DNA of 64,000 bases. It comes from Sulfurospirillum multivorans DSM 12446 (lineage in GTDB: Bacteria; Campylobacterota; Campylobacteria; Campylobacterales; Sulfurospirillaceae). The notes below the pieces were generated by a model that saw only the letters and a program-made list of their open reading frames with translations, was not told where the DNA came from and searched no databases. The position numbers and the translations under genes are program-made. Where the stretch lies: positions 1,240,001-1,304,000 of the forward strand of contig NZ_CP007201.1 of the NCBI RefSeq assembly GCF_000568815.1. Direction: 5' to 3'. Positions 18,196 through 26,345 of this stretch are shown piece by piece. Position 1 is the stretch's first letter; each line of letters opens with the position of its first letter.

Positions 18196-18729
18196 GTGAT
18201 ACGACTTTTTTGCGACGGCAGTGTCAATGCTCACACCCACGTGGGCTTTGGCGCGTATGTTATGGTGCCCCAAAATGCTACGTTTGATTCTTTACATGTA
18301 AAGCTCAAAGCCTTTCATGATACCTCATCCACCAAGCTCGAATTGCAAACACTTTTATGGGCAGTGGAAGAGTGCAGAAGCCTTAGCGATGAGATTGTGA
18401 TTTATACCGATTCGCAAAATATCATCACCCTTCCAAGCCGAAAAGAGCGGTTTGAGCGCAGGGGTTACGCGACAAATCACAAGGAGATTCATGAGCACGC
18501 TGTGTTGTACCAAGCGTTTTATAGGGTGATGGAGGAAGTGAACTGTTCGTTGGTGAAGGTGAAAGGGCATAAACTTGAGTGCAATAAAGATGCGATGGAT
18601 CGCTATTTTACCTTGGTAGATCGTGCCTCGCGCGAAGCGCTTCGAAAAAGCGCTTCGCGCGAGGGTTTCCTACCAAGAAAACCCAAGATAAAGATGGCTT
18701 TTTTAAGCCTTACTTGGAAGCGTGCTTAG
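18196..18729 (+). CDS. RNase HI-like protein
   Basis: The 177-residue protein has a ribonuclease H fold: FCDGSVNAHTHVGFGAYV (first Asp), KLELQTLLWAVEE (Glu) and IYTDSQNII (second Asp), then VKGHKLECNKDAMDRYFTLVDRASREA (final acidic residue). It would cleave RNA in RNA-DNA hybrids or act on structured nucleic acid. It starts at GTG 18196, directly after the preceding stop codon and with AAAGG upstream. The C-terminal part is encoded by a long GC-rich palindrome (18612-18677), so the last 40 residues may be an insertion-derived tail rather than part of the fold. Confidence 0.75.
   Translation: MIRLFCDGSVNAHTHVGFGAYVMVPQNATFDSLHVKLKAFHDTSSTKLELQTLLWAVEECRSLSDEIVIYTDSQNIITLPSRKERFERRGYATNHKEIHEHAVLYQAFYRVMEEVNCSLVKVKGHKLECNKDAMDRYFTLVDRASREALRKSASREGFLPRKPKIKMAFLSLTWKRA
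18612..18677. repeat. Two-tier palindrome inside the RNase H gene
   Basis: A 17-bp perfect inverted repeat (18626-18642 with 18648-18664, starting CCTCGCGCGAAG) has a 5-base loop. It is nested in a second, 8-bp stem CTTGGTAG / CTACCAAG (18612-18619 with 18670-18677). It is much richer in G+C than its surroundings and lies entirely in coding sequence. Confidence 0.65.
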
Positions 18730-18736
18730 AGTTTTC

Positions 18737-18786
18737 GCCACTCGTTAATGAGAAAGTGGGGGAGCACTTTCTGACTAACGAGTGGC
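18737..18786. terminator. Bidirectional hairpin between convergent genes
   Basis: Outer stem GCCACTCGTTA / TAACGAGTGGC (11 bp) with an inner stem AGAAAGTG / CACTTTCT. It lies between the RNase H gene and the convergent coiled-coil gene. There is no clear T-run. Confidence 0.55.
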
Positions 18787-18791
18787 AAAGA

Positions 18792-19082
18792 TTATTTGCC
18801 GAAGTGTTTTGAAGCGTGGTGCAGGGTAGATTTGGTGGATTGCCAAATGGATTCAACCCCTTTTTTCATCTCTTCAAATTTTTCTTCGCTTGCGTCTACA
18901 AGTTCTGCAAGTTTGCTTTTACCCTCATCCATTTTTTCTTCGAGTTGTTTGATCTGTTTATGCATCTCTATTTGAGCATCCGCACTTGCACCGGAGGCTT
19001 CTGCTTTAAATTTATCAATTTGAGCTTTTGAGGCGTCAAATTCTGCTTGGATTTTTTGTTGATACAATTCTTTATCACTCAT
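18792..19082 (-). CDS. Coiled-coil stress protein, sll1863-like
   Basis: The 96-residue, highly charged, almost fully helical protein (MSDKELYQQKIQAEFDAS...) resembles the sll1863-type stress-response proteins. It has heptad-like spacing, no Cys and an amphipathic C-terminal helix (MKKGVESIWQSTK). A paralogue with the same start (M-x-DKELYQQK) and length is at 24703. It is clustered with a small membrane peptide and a BON-domain protein, which fits an osmotic or envelope-stress role. Biochemical function unknown. Confidence 0.65.
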   Translation of the reverse strand: MSDKELYQQKIQAEFDASKAQIDKFKAEASGASADAQIEMHKQIKQLEEKMDEGKSKLAELVDASEEKFEEMKKGVESIWQSTKSTLHHASKHFGK

Positions 19083-19103
19083 AATGGATCCTTTTATAAT
19101 AGT

Positions 19104-19253
19104 TTAGAGAACACGTCTTCCTTGAATAATTCGAACGAGCACTACGATCAGAGCAATGACCAAGAGAAGGTGTATAAACCCTCCCATGGTATAACTCGAA
19201 ACCAGACCGAGTGCCCACATGATAATCAGTAAAAGAGCAATAGTATAAAGCAT
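19104..19253 (-). CDS. Small membrane protein, lmo0937-like
   Basis: The 49-residue protein (MLYTIALLLIIMWALG...) has two hydrophobic helices separated by SSYTMGGF and ends in a basic patch (RIIQGRRVL). The pattern and length match the lmo0937/DUF5670 family of tiny stress-associated membrane proteins. The start has CAAGGAGACCCAC upstream. It sits between the coiled-coil and BON-domain genes on the same strand, probably in one operon. Confidence 0.7.
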   Translation of the reverse strand: MLYTIALLLIIMWALGLVSSYTMGGFIHLLLVIALIVVLVRIIQGRRVL

Positions 19254-19267
19254 GTGGGTCTCCTTGT

Positions 19268-20020
19268 TTAATTTTTCAATGATGCGTCAATACTCATGGT
19301 ATTGACAACACCGATAACACCGTCAACATCTTCGACAAGTTTGGTAACCAAGTCTACTTCAGCAGCATTTTGTGCTTTTCCACTTACCATGGCAACACCA
19401 TCTTTGGTGGTGACACTGGTACGGATCGCACTCGTTGAGCTATGAAGCAACAAGGTCATTTTGACTTGAGCTGTGATGGAAGCGTCATCCATTTTTTCAC
19501 CCATGGATTCAGGTTTTGCAAGTTTCATATTGTTTATGACACTTTTAACACCTTCCACTTCTTTGGCATATTGAGTTGTCAGTTCTTTTTTAGCAGAACT
19601 GCTAGCCTCACCTTTTAGGGTAACAACGCCATTTTTAACGGTAACTTCAGTTTTACTTGCACTGACATTGCTGTGAAACACAAGCGCTGTTTGTACTTTC
19701 ATTCTTATCCATGTATCTGAGTTTTCAGGAAGACGATCTTCTCGTATAACGATCTTATTGTCAACACTTTTAACACCAGTAATGGCTTCAGCAGTATTAC
19801 CTGCCATTGGTTTATGTGCGTCATCAAACACTTCGCCAGAGAGTGTAACCACACCCTCTTTTGAAGCAATTTTGATGTGCTCATCTTTTAAATAGGTCTT
19901 GTAAACAAAACTCTTTTTAAACGATGACTCAATTTGGTCATCCATATCAGATGCGTACGCTGAGATACTCATCGAAAGGATAACAGCAACAATCGCTGCT
20001 GCTATAAATGAGTATTTCAT
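19268..20020 (-). CDS. Periplasmic BON-domain protein (OsmY-like)
   Basis: After a signal peptide (MKYSFIAAAIVAVILSM... to about 24), the protein has three consecutive BON domains of about 65 residues. Each ends in a segment like VEGVKSVINNM or VDGVIGVVNTM. BON proteins bind phospholipid surfaces and protect the envelope during osmotic stress. I chose ATG 20020 because the signal peptide starts there, but it has no clear ribosome-binding site. A TTG at 20053 in the same frame overlaps the stop codon of a 22-codon open frame and could be the true, coupled start. Confidence 0.8.
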   Translation of the reverse strand: MKYSFIAAAIVAVILSMSISAYASDMDDQIESSFKKSFVYKTYLKDEHIKIASKEGVVTLSGEVFDDAHKPMAGNTAEAITGVKSVDNKIVIREDRLPENSDTWIRMKVQTALVFHSNVSASKTEVTVKNGVVTLKGEASSSAKKELTTQYAKEVEGVKSVINNMKLAKPESMGEKMDDASITAQVKMTLLLHSSTSAIRTSVTTKDGVAMVSGKAQNAAEVDLVTKLVEDVDGVIGVVNTMSIDASLKN

Positions 20021-20049
20021 TGTCGCTGGATGTTTATACACTGAGGGTC

Positions 20050-20118
20050 TCAATGTTTGATCTTTTCGTCTTTTTTAGGATCGGTATGAGTATTGGTTTT
20101 ATTTTTGTCGTTAAACAT
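20050..20118 (-). CDS. 22-residue charged peptide upstream of the BON gene (possible leader)
   Basis: MFNDKNKTNTHTDPKKDEKI plus two residues, then TGA. The ATG follows ATAAGGACTTATC, a better ribosome-binding site than the BON gene has. Its stop overlaps a TTG of the BON frame (TTGA). It may be a leader peptide coupled to BON translation or a small Lys/Asp-rich protein in its own right. Evidence is limited to the ribosome-binding site and the overlap. Confidence 0.35.
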   Translation of the reverse strand: MFNDKNKTNTHTDPKKDEKIKH

Positions 20119-20307
20119 GATAAGTCCTTATGTTTTGGTCGGTAGATATTGAAATACACACGTATTCAGTCGATAGTATGGGTATGTAAATATGAAGCTA
20201 TAAAAGTATTTTCATTGTTGAAAAAACTCTTGAACTCTTTCTTACATGTAAACATCTTACAAACCCTTGGTCACTTTTTGGTTATTTAAAGCAATAAGAT
20301 CAAACTC

Positions 20308-20335
20308 TTTACATGTAAAACGTTTTACATGTAAA
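20308..20335. repeat. TTACATGTAA palindrome family (representative double site)
   Basis: Two TTTACATGTAAA copies stand head to head here (20308-20319, 20324-20335). By eye the 10-bp core occurs 28 times in the window, starting at 266, 7755, 13339, 14736, 18292, 20242, 20309, 20325, 21661, 24657, 25298, 26346, 27799, 30158, 31131, 31159, 37769, 41208, 41505, 47606, 47684, 50676, 54888, 56218, 56550, 63204, 63217 and 63924. Single-mismatch copies start at 6783, 9492, 31980, 40656, 52903 and 58016. In coding DNA it mostly reads L-H-V-K/R or T-C-K. Confidence 0.85.
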
Positions 20336-20349
20336 AGAGTTTTGATGGT

Positions 20350-21273
20350 TTATTCTTGCAGTCTTCGTTTGATCTCTTCGAGGGTTTTTTGGTATTCCAC
20401 CGAAAAGACACCACCGATATCAACGGCTTCAAGCGCATACTGTTTTGCTTCACGCAATTTGTTTTCTCGCATAAGTGATTGCGCAAGGTTATTTAAGAGC
20501 ACAGGGTCATGAGGCTTTAGAGCAAGAGAGCGTTTGTACTCTGCCGTTGCATTGAGATAATCTTGCATGTCCATATACATATTGGCTAACATCACCGAGC
20601 CCAAAGAGGAACCAGGGTAGGTTGCCACGTAGTTAATGGCGGCAAGTTTGGCTTGCTCTTTGTAGCCAACATCGTACATATCGGTAATGGCACGTATCAT
20701 GGCTGGCTCATTGGAGGCAATAGGTAACAGTGGCGGTTTCAGTGCCACAATCGCCCAGCTTCCACCGCGTTGTGAGAACATTTCAAAGTCATCAAAACTC
20801 ATCCATGTTTGATCTCCCTTAGGTGCGGAGAGAAATACTTTTTTGTCTGCTTTATCAAAACCTGTGACCACCGCGTAGTGCCATGCAGGAAGCGGCGTAA
20901 GTCCAAGATTGAACAGAACCAGTATGGGTGTATTGTTAGAAACTTCACTTAAAACGGGTGCGAGCCCAGGATTGAGTGTATAAGGAATGAGTCCGTAGCG
21001 TCTAGCAGTCGCTTTCATCTCCATTTGTAAGGAGCCTAAAAGCTCTGGCGTAAAGGTCGTTCCGACAACATCGCCATAGACAAACTCAACATTTTGATGC
21101 GTTAGCAGGGTTGCTAAAGACGCAGGACCACAAAAGTAAGCCTCTTGCGGGTAGATGGTTAATGAAAGCTTTTTAGACTCGACAATCGATTTATCCGCAG
21201 ATAAATAGTCATAATTCTTAGAGACACACCCCGTAAAAAGCAAAAGGGTTGCGCAGAGAAGTAAGCGTTTCAT
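20350..21273 (-). CDS. C39-like peptidase lipoprotein with TPR repeats (PA2778-like)
   Basis: The 307-residue lipoprotein has a lipobox LLLFTGCVSK (Cys16). A papain-fold C39 domain follows, with QEAYFCGPASLATLL carrying the catalytic Cys and LTPLPAWHYAVVTGFD carrying the His. The C-terminus (about 195-305) has tetratricopeptide repeats, e.g. ATAEYKRSLALKPHDPVLLNNLAQSL. The combination matches the PA2778 family. The neighbouring gene encodes its PA2779-like partner, overlapping by 4 bp. Such pairs are envelope proteins of unknown substrate. Confidence 0.75.
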   Translation of the reverse strand: MKRLLLCATLLLFTGCVSKNYDYLSADKSIVESKKLSLTIYPQEAYFCGPASLATLLTHQNVEFVYGDVVGTTFTPELLGSLQMEMKATARRYGLIPYTLNPGLAPVLSEVSNNTPILVLFNLGLTPLPAWHYAVVTGFDKADKKVFLSAPKGDQTWMSFDDFEMFSQRGGSWAIVALKPPLLPIASNEPAMIRAITDMYDVGYKEQAKLAAINYVATYPGSSLGSVMLANMYMDMQDYLNATAEYKRSLALKPHDPVLLNNLAQSLMRENKLREAKQYALEAVDIGGVFSVEYQKTLEEIKRRLQE

Positions 21274-21650
21274 TGCACACTTTTCGTAAAGTTAAACACT
21301 TTGGTAAAGCCTAAAATATCGGTAATTAAAAGAACGATAAAGATGAAAACCAAAACACCCAAGATGGCTCCACCTGCACTACCACCCGCAGGCATTGATT
21401 CTATTTGTTCGTTGATTTGCGCGATTTCTTCATCGGTGAGTGTCGCGATTCTTGCTTGGACATTTTCAGCACTGACACCAAACTCTAAGAGTTTAGATTG
21501 TACCTCTTGTTTCGCAAGAAAATTATCGATGGTAACACTTGAATGAGACTCATGCAATACATCTTTTGTACTGATGACACCCGCGAACATCGTACTACTA
21601 AAAAGGCTCAGAGATACGATAAAGGCTATGACGAATTTTGCAATGTTCAT
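21270..21650 (-). CDS. PA2779-like membrane protein
   Basis: The 126-residue protein has a signal peptide (about 1-23), a helical middle containing VQARIATLTDEEIAQINEQI, a Gly/Ala turn (MPAGGSAGGA) and one C-terminal transmembrane helix (ILGVLVFIFIVLLITDILG). This is the PA2779 pattern, where the last helix anchors the protein next to its C39-like partner. It is first of the two-gene operon, with AAGGAGTTCATT as ribosome-binding site. A TTACATGTAA palindrome abuts that site (21661-21670). Confidence 0.75.
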   Translation of the reverse strand: MNIAKFVIAFIVSLSLFSSTMFAGVISTKDVLHESHSSVTIDNFLAKQEVQSKLLEFGVSAENVQARIATLTDEEIAQINEQIESMPAGGSAGGAILGVLVFIFIVLLITDILGFTKVFNFTKSVQ

Positions 21651-21897
21651 AATGAACTCCTTACATGTAAAGGGATCGATAAGCTTGTATTAAGCACAGA
21701 AGTTGGGGTTTAGGATTTAAGATTTGAGCCTTAAACCCTTTTCTTCACACACAAATCATTGTAATTCCTCTGGGTTATTTTTCAGTTATTTTTAGTTTGA
21801 GGTGTCTGCGTAGGGCTTGGGCGTACCCATGCGAGAAAAGAATCAATACTTTGCTATAGTAAAGTAAATCCAAATTCACCATTGTAAAGGATACACG

Positions 21898-22611
21898 ATG
21901 TTAGATCTAGGTGTCATGTCCTGCTGCAACCGATACACGGTTTTATGTGTCGATGATGAAGAAGAGTTTTTGGAGTATCTGACTTCCATTCTAAAACAAT
22001 ACTTTTTAAAGGTTTATTCCGTCGCTTCCGTGAAAGAAGCGTATGCCATCATTGAAGACAATCCCATTGATATTATTATCACCGATTTGTACATGCCAAA
22101 GACCAATGGCATTGAGTTTATTAAAAAAATTCGAAGTGAACGCTCTTCGATCTCGGCTATCTTCTTAACCGCGTGTTTTGAAAAAGATTTTTTACATGCG
22201 GCGGTTCCTTTGGGTTTGGATGCGTATCTCATCAAACCTGTCTCGTTGGAAGAGCTTTTTGAAACCTTGCAACGCACGGTTGAGCTTATCGAAAAGCGCT
22301 CAGTTAAAACCTATACGATCAAAGGCGGTACTTCGTTTGATCTGTGCGATGAGGTGCTGTATGAAACGGCGAGTCGCAAAATCATCAATGTGACCCAAAA
22401 AGAGCTTGCACTGCTCTGTTTGCTGATTAAAAACCAGCATACGATTTTAAGTAAAAGCGTCATTGAGAGCTATTTGTGGGAGTTTGAATCCATTGCAAAT
22501 AGCGCTGTTAAGACGTTGATCAACAGAGTCCGAAATAAAATTGGTAGTGATGCTATCGTCACACACAGCACGACGGGATATTCTATTGTGCTCGAGGAAT
22601 TAACTCCATGA
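21898..22611 (+). CDS. OmpR-family response regulator
   Basis: The 237-residue protein has a receiver domain (VLCVDDEEEF; phosphoacceptor Asp in IIITDLYMPKTNG) and a C-terminal winged helix (LINRVRNKIGSDAIVTHST). Its partner is the FIST-domain kinase encoded next, which overlaps by 4 bp (ATGA). The ribosome-binding site is AAAGGATACACG. A 247-bp upstream gap separates it from the PA2779-like gene. The regulated genes are unknown. Confidence 0.85.
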   Translation: MLDLGVMSCCNRYTVLCVDDEEEFLEYLTSILKQYFLKVYSVASVKEAYAIIEDNPIDIIITDLYMPKTNGIEFIKKIRSERSSISAIFLTACFEKDFLHAAVPLGLDAYLIKPVSLEELFETLQRTVELIEKRSVKTYTIKGGTSFDLCDEVLYETASRKIINVTQKELALLCLLIKNQHTILSKSVIESYLWEFESIANSAVKTLINRVRNKIGSDAIVTHSTTGYSIVLEELTP

Positions 22612-24641
22612 AAATATACACCTATCGTTTTATATCGCACGAAGATTTTGCCCTATTTATTGAACTCAAAGAGCTAAGTTCCGCTCCCAATATTTTTGTC
22701 ATGTGTTACTCAGGTATTGATGATCAAGCGATCAATAAAGAGATTCTTACCAGCATCAAAACGCTCCTGCCCCAAGCCTCCATTATGGGTTCTACCACCG
22801 ATGGAGAGATCTTTGAAACCGAGGTAATGATACACTCGTTTGTGCTCTCCCTTACAACGTTTGAGAGCACAAACTTGCACATCGAGCTTTTCCCGTGCGA
22901 CCAAGACTCCTTCAAATCAGGACAAATGATCGCGCATGAAGGGATAAAACTGGGTGCTAAAGTGGCGATTATCGTTGCGGATGGCATTGTCACCAATGGC
23001 GATCATTTGATGGATGGCGTGAACTCTATTGCACCCGATTTAGTTGTGGCAGGTGGACTTGCGGGAGATAATGGACGGTATGAAGAGAGTTTTGTCTTTT
23101 GTGACACAGAGGTTCATTCCCACTCCATCGTGGTGGGCTATCTCATCAGTGACACACTCGAAGTGTACCACACCAAAAGCTTTAACTGGGCGCCGATGGG
23201 CCCTAAGTTCACCGTTACCCGTGCCGATAAAAACTGCATCTACACGGTCGATAACATCTCTGTACTGGAACTTTACCGTAAGTATTTAGGTTCCGCCCTT
23301 GCCCAAAAACTTCCCCTTGGTGGCATCGAATTTCCTTTTGTGTATTACAAAGAGGGACATTTAATTGGTCGCGCACCGATTCGTCTCAATAGCGATGGCT
23401 CGGTGGTTTTCGCGGGCAATATTGCCGAGGGTGAGATCGTCCAGTTTGGATTTGGTGACATTGATGCCATTTTGGCGGATGCGAGGGAAATTATCTCTAA
23501 TTTAGCAGAGTTTGCTCCTGAAAAAGTGATGATTTTCTCCTGCATGACGCGCAAAAACTTCCTAGGTGAAGATGCCCGCAATGATTTTGAAGGGCTTGCT
23601 TCCATCGCACCTTCGACAGGATTTTTTACCTATGGCGAGTTTTTTCACGATTCAGATCATAAATGCAACTTTTTGCTCAACGAAACGATGACAATTTTTG
23701 GGCTCAAAGAAGGGAAGACAACCCCAAAAGAGAACATAAAACAGATTCAAATCATTCCATCCAAAGTGCCGCAACGGCATCATCGCTACTCGGAGACGTT
23801 TGATGCACTTTTACACATTGGCAAGCAAACCGCTTTGGAATTAGGCGCACTCAATTCAACGCTTAACACCAAAGTGGAAGAAGCGGTCAAGCGCTATCAA
23901 GCCTCAGAGGAGCTCATCATCATCCAAGCGCGTTCTGCCATCATCGGTGAGATGCTCAGCATGATAGCCCACCAATGGCGCCAACCGCTCTCGATCATCG
24001 GCATGGTTGTGAACAAAGTTCGCCTCTCAGCTCTCAATGCTGTCTCGAGGGATGAAGAGCTTTTAACCGACATCAGCGTTGTGGATCGCAATGTGAGTTA
24101 TCTCTCCAACACCATCGAAGATTTTAAGAATTTTTTCAAACCAGAGGTTAAAAAAGAGTGGCACACCGCTTCAACGATCTGTGAGCAATTGCGCTCTTTA
24201 GCCGATCCGATTTTAAAGATGTACAAAATTGAACTGGACATCATACTGGGTGATGAGAAGAAGTTTTTCATCTATGGAAGTGAGCTGGTTCAAGTGCTGC
24301 TCTCCATCGTTTCAAACTCGAAAGATGCGATTTTCGAGCAACAAAAAGAGGATGGAAAGATCACCATTTTGTGTGAATACAGACCGCTTAAATCCATCTA
24401 CCGTTTCACGGTTTCGGACAATGGCGGAAGCATCTCCGATGACATCATCAAAGTGATGTTTGAGCCTTACATCTCCAGCAAAGGCATCACTGGAACAGGG
24501 CTTGGACTTTATATGGCAAAGACGATTATTGAGAAGCATTTTAAAGGAACGATTTGCGGTAAAAATATCGAAGGTGGTGCTCGTATCACGATAGATTTTC
24601 CGATTGGCACCCAAGAGAGTATGGCTCTTACAACGCTTTAA
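22608..24641 (+). CDS. FIST-domain sensor histidine kinase, cytoplasmic
   Basis: The 677-residue protein lacks transmembrane helices. Residues about 20-210 form a FIST_N domain (MGSTTDGEIF; VVAGGLAGDNGRYEES) and 220-365 a FIST_C domain (VMIFSCMTRKNFLG). A coiled linker leads to the kinase core with MIAHQWRQPLSIIGMV (phosphoacceptor His) and the ATPase motifs SIVSNSKDAI, DNGGSI and GTGLGLYMAKTI. FIST domains are thought to bind small ligands such as amino acids. It is translationally coupled to its regulator. Confidence 0.85.
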   Translation: MKIYTYRFISHEDFALFIELKELSSAPNIFVMCYSGIDDQAINKEILTSIKTLLPQASIMGSTTDGEIFETEVMIHSFVLSLTTFESTNLHIELFPCDQDSFKSGQMIAHEGIKLGAKVAIIVADGIVTNGDHLMDGVNSIAPDLVVAGGLAGDNGRYEESFVFCDTEVHSHSIVVGYLISDTLEVYHTKSFNWAPMGPKFTVTRADKNCIYTVDNISVLELYRKYLGSALAQKLPLGGIEFPFVYYKEGHLIGRAPIRLNSDGSVVFAGNIAEGEIVQFGFGDIDAILADAREIISNLAEFAPEKVMIFSCMTRKNFLGEDARNDFEGLASIAPSTGFFTYGEFFHDSDHKCNFLLNETMTIFGLKEGKTTPKENIKQIQIIPSKVPQRHHRYSETFDALLHIGKQTALELGALNSTLNTKVEEAVKRYQASEELIIIQARSAIIGEMLSMIAHQWRQPLSIIGMVVNKVRLSALNAVSRDEELLTDISVVDRNVSYLSNTIEDFKNFFKPEVKKEWHTASTICEQLRSLADPILKMYKIELDIILGDEKKFFIYGSELVQVLLSIVSNSKDAIFEQQKEDGKITILCEYRPLKSIYRFTVSDNGGSISDDIIKVMFEPYISSKGITGTGLGLYMAKTIIEKHFKGTICGKNIEGGARITIDFPIGTQESMALTTL

Positions 24642-24672
24642 TCCATGCAAAAATTTTTACATGTAAAGCGTT

Positions 24673-24700
24673 AAGAAGAGAGCGTTACTCTCTTCTTTTT
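24673..24700. terminator. Bidirectional terminator between the FIST kinase and the coiled-coil gene
   Basis: Stem AAGAAGAGAG / CTCTCTTCTT with 5-base loop CGTTA, followed by TTT on the plus strand. It separates convergent genes. A TTTACATGTAAA site lies just before it. Confidence 0.8.
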
Positions 24701-24702
24701 GT

Positions 24703-24999
24703 TTAAGAAAGTGATTTAAATTTGGTCGCAGTGTCCGCAAACGCAATGATGATGCTATCCCACATAATTTCAAAATTTTTCTTGGCAGATTCAAAACTGC
24801 TGCCGGTCATTTTGACCAATTCCGCCAGTCTGATTTTTCCCTCTTCCAGTTTGCCTTCAAGTAATTTAACGTGTTTGTTTAATTCGAGTTGCAGATGCGT
24901 ACGTGCCGCAAACGCTTGGGTACGAAACTGAATCATCCCCGTTTTCCACTCATTGAGTTGGGTCTGTTTTTTTTGTTGATAAAGTTCTTTGTCGTTCAT
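24703..24999 (-). CDS. Coiled-coil stress protein, sll1863-like (paralogue)
   Basis: The 98-residue helical protein begins MNDKELYQQKKQTQLNEWKTG and is the paralogue of the gene at 18792. The first eight residues and the overall heptad layout match, and the middle motif KLEEGKIRLAELV corresponds to KMDEGKSKLAELV there. It is monocistronic with a GGAAAGCCC ribosome-binding site. Two divergent copies within 6 kb suggest different stress signals or partners. Confidence 0.65.
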   Translation of the reverse strand: MNDKELYQQKKQTQLNEWKTGMIQFRTQAFAARTHLQLELNKHVKLLEGKLEEGKIRLAELVKMTGSSFESAKKNFEIMWDSIIIAFADTATKFKSLS

Positions 25000-25310
25000 G
25001 GGCTTTCCTTTTGGGTCTATCGTTGGTTGAGTAGATACATGTGAAGTGACACGCAGAGATTAAAATGCACAAAATAAAAAATGCTACTTATCACGTTCAC
25101 TATACTCTTATTTGGACGATTGTGGTGTCTTTTGGAGGGCAAATGGGAAGATCGCTTCATTCGTTACGAAAGTACCCATATAAAAGATTTTACTGCCAAC
25201 ATGCGATCAATTTTTCGCCAAATTTCCTAAAATAAGGGTGCACGTCACACATGCAGTTCCTAGTACCTCTTTATGCAATATTTTGCATTAAATATCGTTA
25301 CATGTAACTG
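25000..25310. other. 311-bp region without a clear gene
   Basis: It contains a TTACATGTAA site (25298) and an ATGCAA-TATT-TTGCAT hairpin (25273-25288) past the end of the antiporter gene. A 56-codon open frame (25065-25235, plus strand) contains YHVHYTLIW, faintly like the N-terminus of IS200-type transposases. It has no ribosome-binding site and no other transposase motif, so I do not call it a gene. Confidence 0.4.
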
Positions 25311-26288
25311 TTAAAGAGCAATAGCGCCCATGGCTAAATAGATTGTGTAAGCACCATAACCTAAGAGTAAAATAGCGCCTTTTTCAATGCCAATTCTGTT
25401 ATTTTCACGTTTGCCACCGTATGCCATAAGAAAAAGTGCTAATGTCATGGCAAACATGACACTCCAATCTCGGTAAAAAATCTCAGGTTCAAGCGCACCA
25501 TTAGGAGCAATAACACTCGCAACTCCCATCACGGCTAAAATATTAAAAATATTGGAACCCACAACGTTTCCAATAGCAATATCAGATTCACCTTTTTTAA
25601 CGGCTGCAATGGATGTAGCAAGTTCTGGCAAGGAGGTGCCAAGCGCAACGATGGTGAGCCCAATAATCAAATCGCTCACACCCAGTATCGTGGCAATGCC
25701 TACTGCTCCCCACACAAGCAGTTGAGAACTTCCCACAAGGAGGAATAATCCAAGGACAAGCAAAAGAATACTCATCGTCAGGCTCATGGTTTTGTGACTT
25801 ATTTCATCTTCCATCTCATTGATTAGACTATCTTTGCGTGTTTTAAGCCCACCTCTAATGGTCCAGCCAATAAAACTAAATAAGGCAACTAAAAGCACTA
25901 CGCCTTCACTAAAGCTTAGGGATGCATTAAAAAGCATATAACCTGCAAGTAGGCTAATAAACAAAGAGAGTAAAATATTTTTTTTCATCACATTGGAATG
26001 TAAAGAAATAGGGGCAATCAACGCACTGATTCCTAAAATAAGACCAATATTCGCCGTATTGGAACCTAGGGCATTTCCCATAGCAAGGGCAGGTGTATCA
26101 TTCAGTGCGGCAATAGAAGAGACGGCAATTTCAGGAGCACTGGTTCCAAATCCAACAATTAAGATACCAATAAGTAAGGTTGGCATTCCAAGATGCATGG
26201 CAAGTGAGGTTGCACCATCGACAAATTTATCGGCACTCCATACCAGTAAAACAAGGCCTAAAATCAGGCCTAAGGAAAAAAGAAGCAT
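25311..26288 (-). CDS. Calcium/sodium antiporter (YrbG/CaCA family)
   Basis: The 325-residue inner-membrane protein has about ten helices in two homologous halves. Each half carries the alpha-repeat signature: GFGTSAPEIAVSS (about 46-58) and ALGTSLPELATSI (about 216-228), with the acidic residue that binds cations. Exchange of Ca2+ for Na+ or H+ is the family activity; K+ dependence cannot be judged here. It is monocistronic, starting at ATG 26288 with AGAGGATTGGTGG upstream. Confidence 0.85.
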   Translation of the reverse strand: MLLFSLGLILGLVLLVWSADKFVDGATSLAMHLGMPTLLIGILIVGFGTSAPEIAVSSIAALNDTPALAMGNALGSNTANIGLILGISALIAPISLHSNVMKKNILLSLFISLLAGYMLFNASLSFSEGVVLLVALFSFIGWTIRGGLKTRKDSLINEMEDEISHKTMSLTMSILLLVLGLFLLVGSSQLLVWGAVGIATILGVSDLIIGLTIVALGTSLPELATSIAAVKKGESDIAIGNVVGSNIFNILAVMGVASVIAPNGALEPEIFYRDWSVMFAMTLALFLMAYGGKRENNRIGIEKGAILLLGYGAYTIYLAMGAIAL

Positions 26289-26345
26289 CCACCAATCCTC
26301 TGAGCTAAAATGAGGAATATTGTACCTTTTTTTAGTAAATGTGCT

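Noticed and set aside
25065-25235. 56-codon frame with YHVHYTLIW, perhaps an IS200-type transposase remnant
   Set aside because: No ribosome-binding site, no catalytic Tyr or HUH motif, and the similarity is only a few residues.
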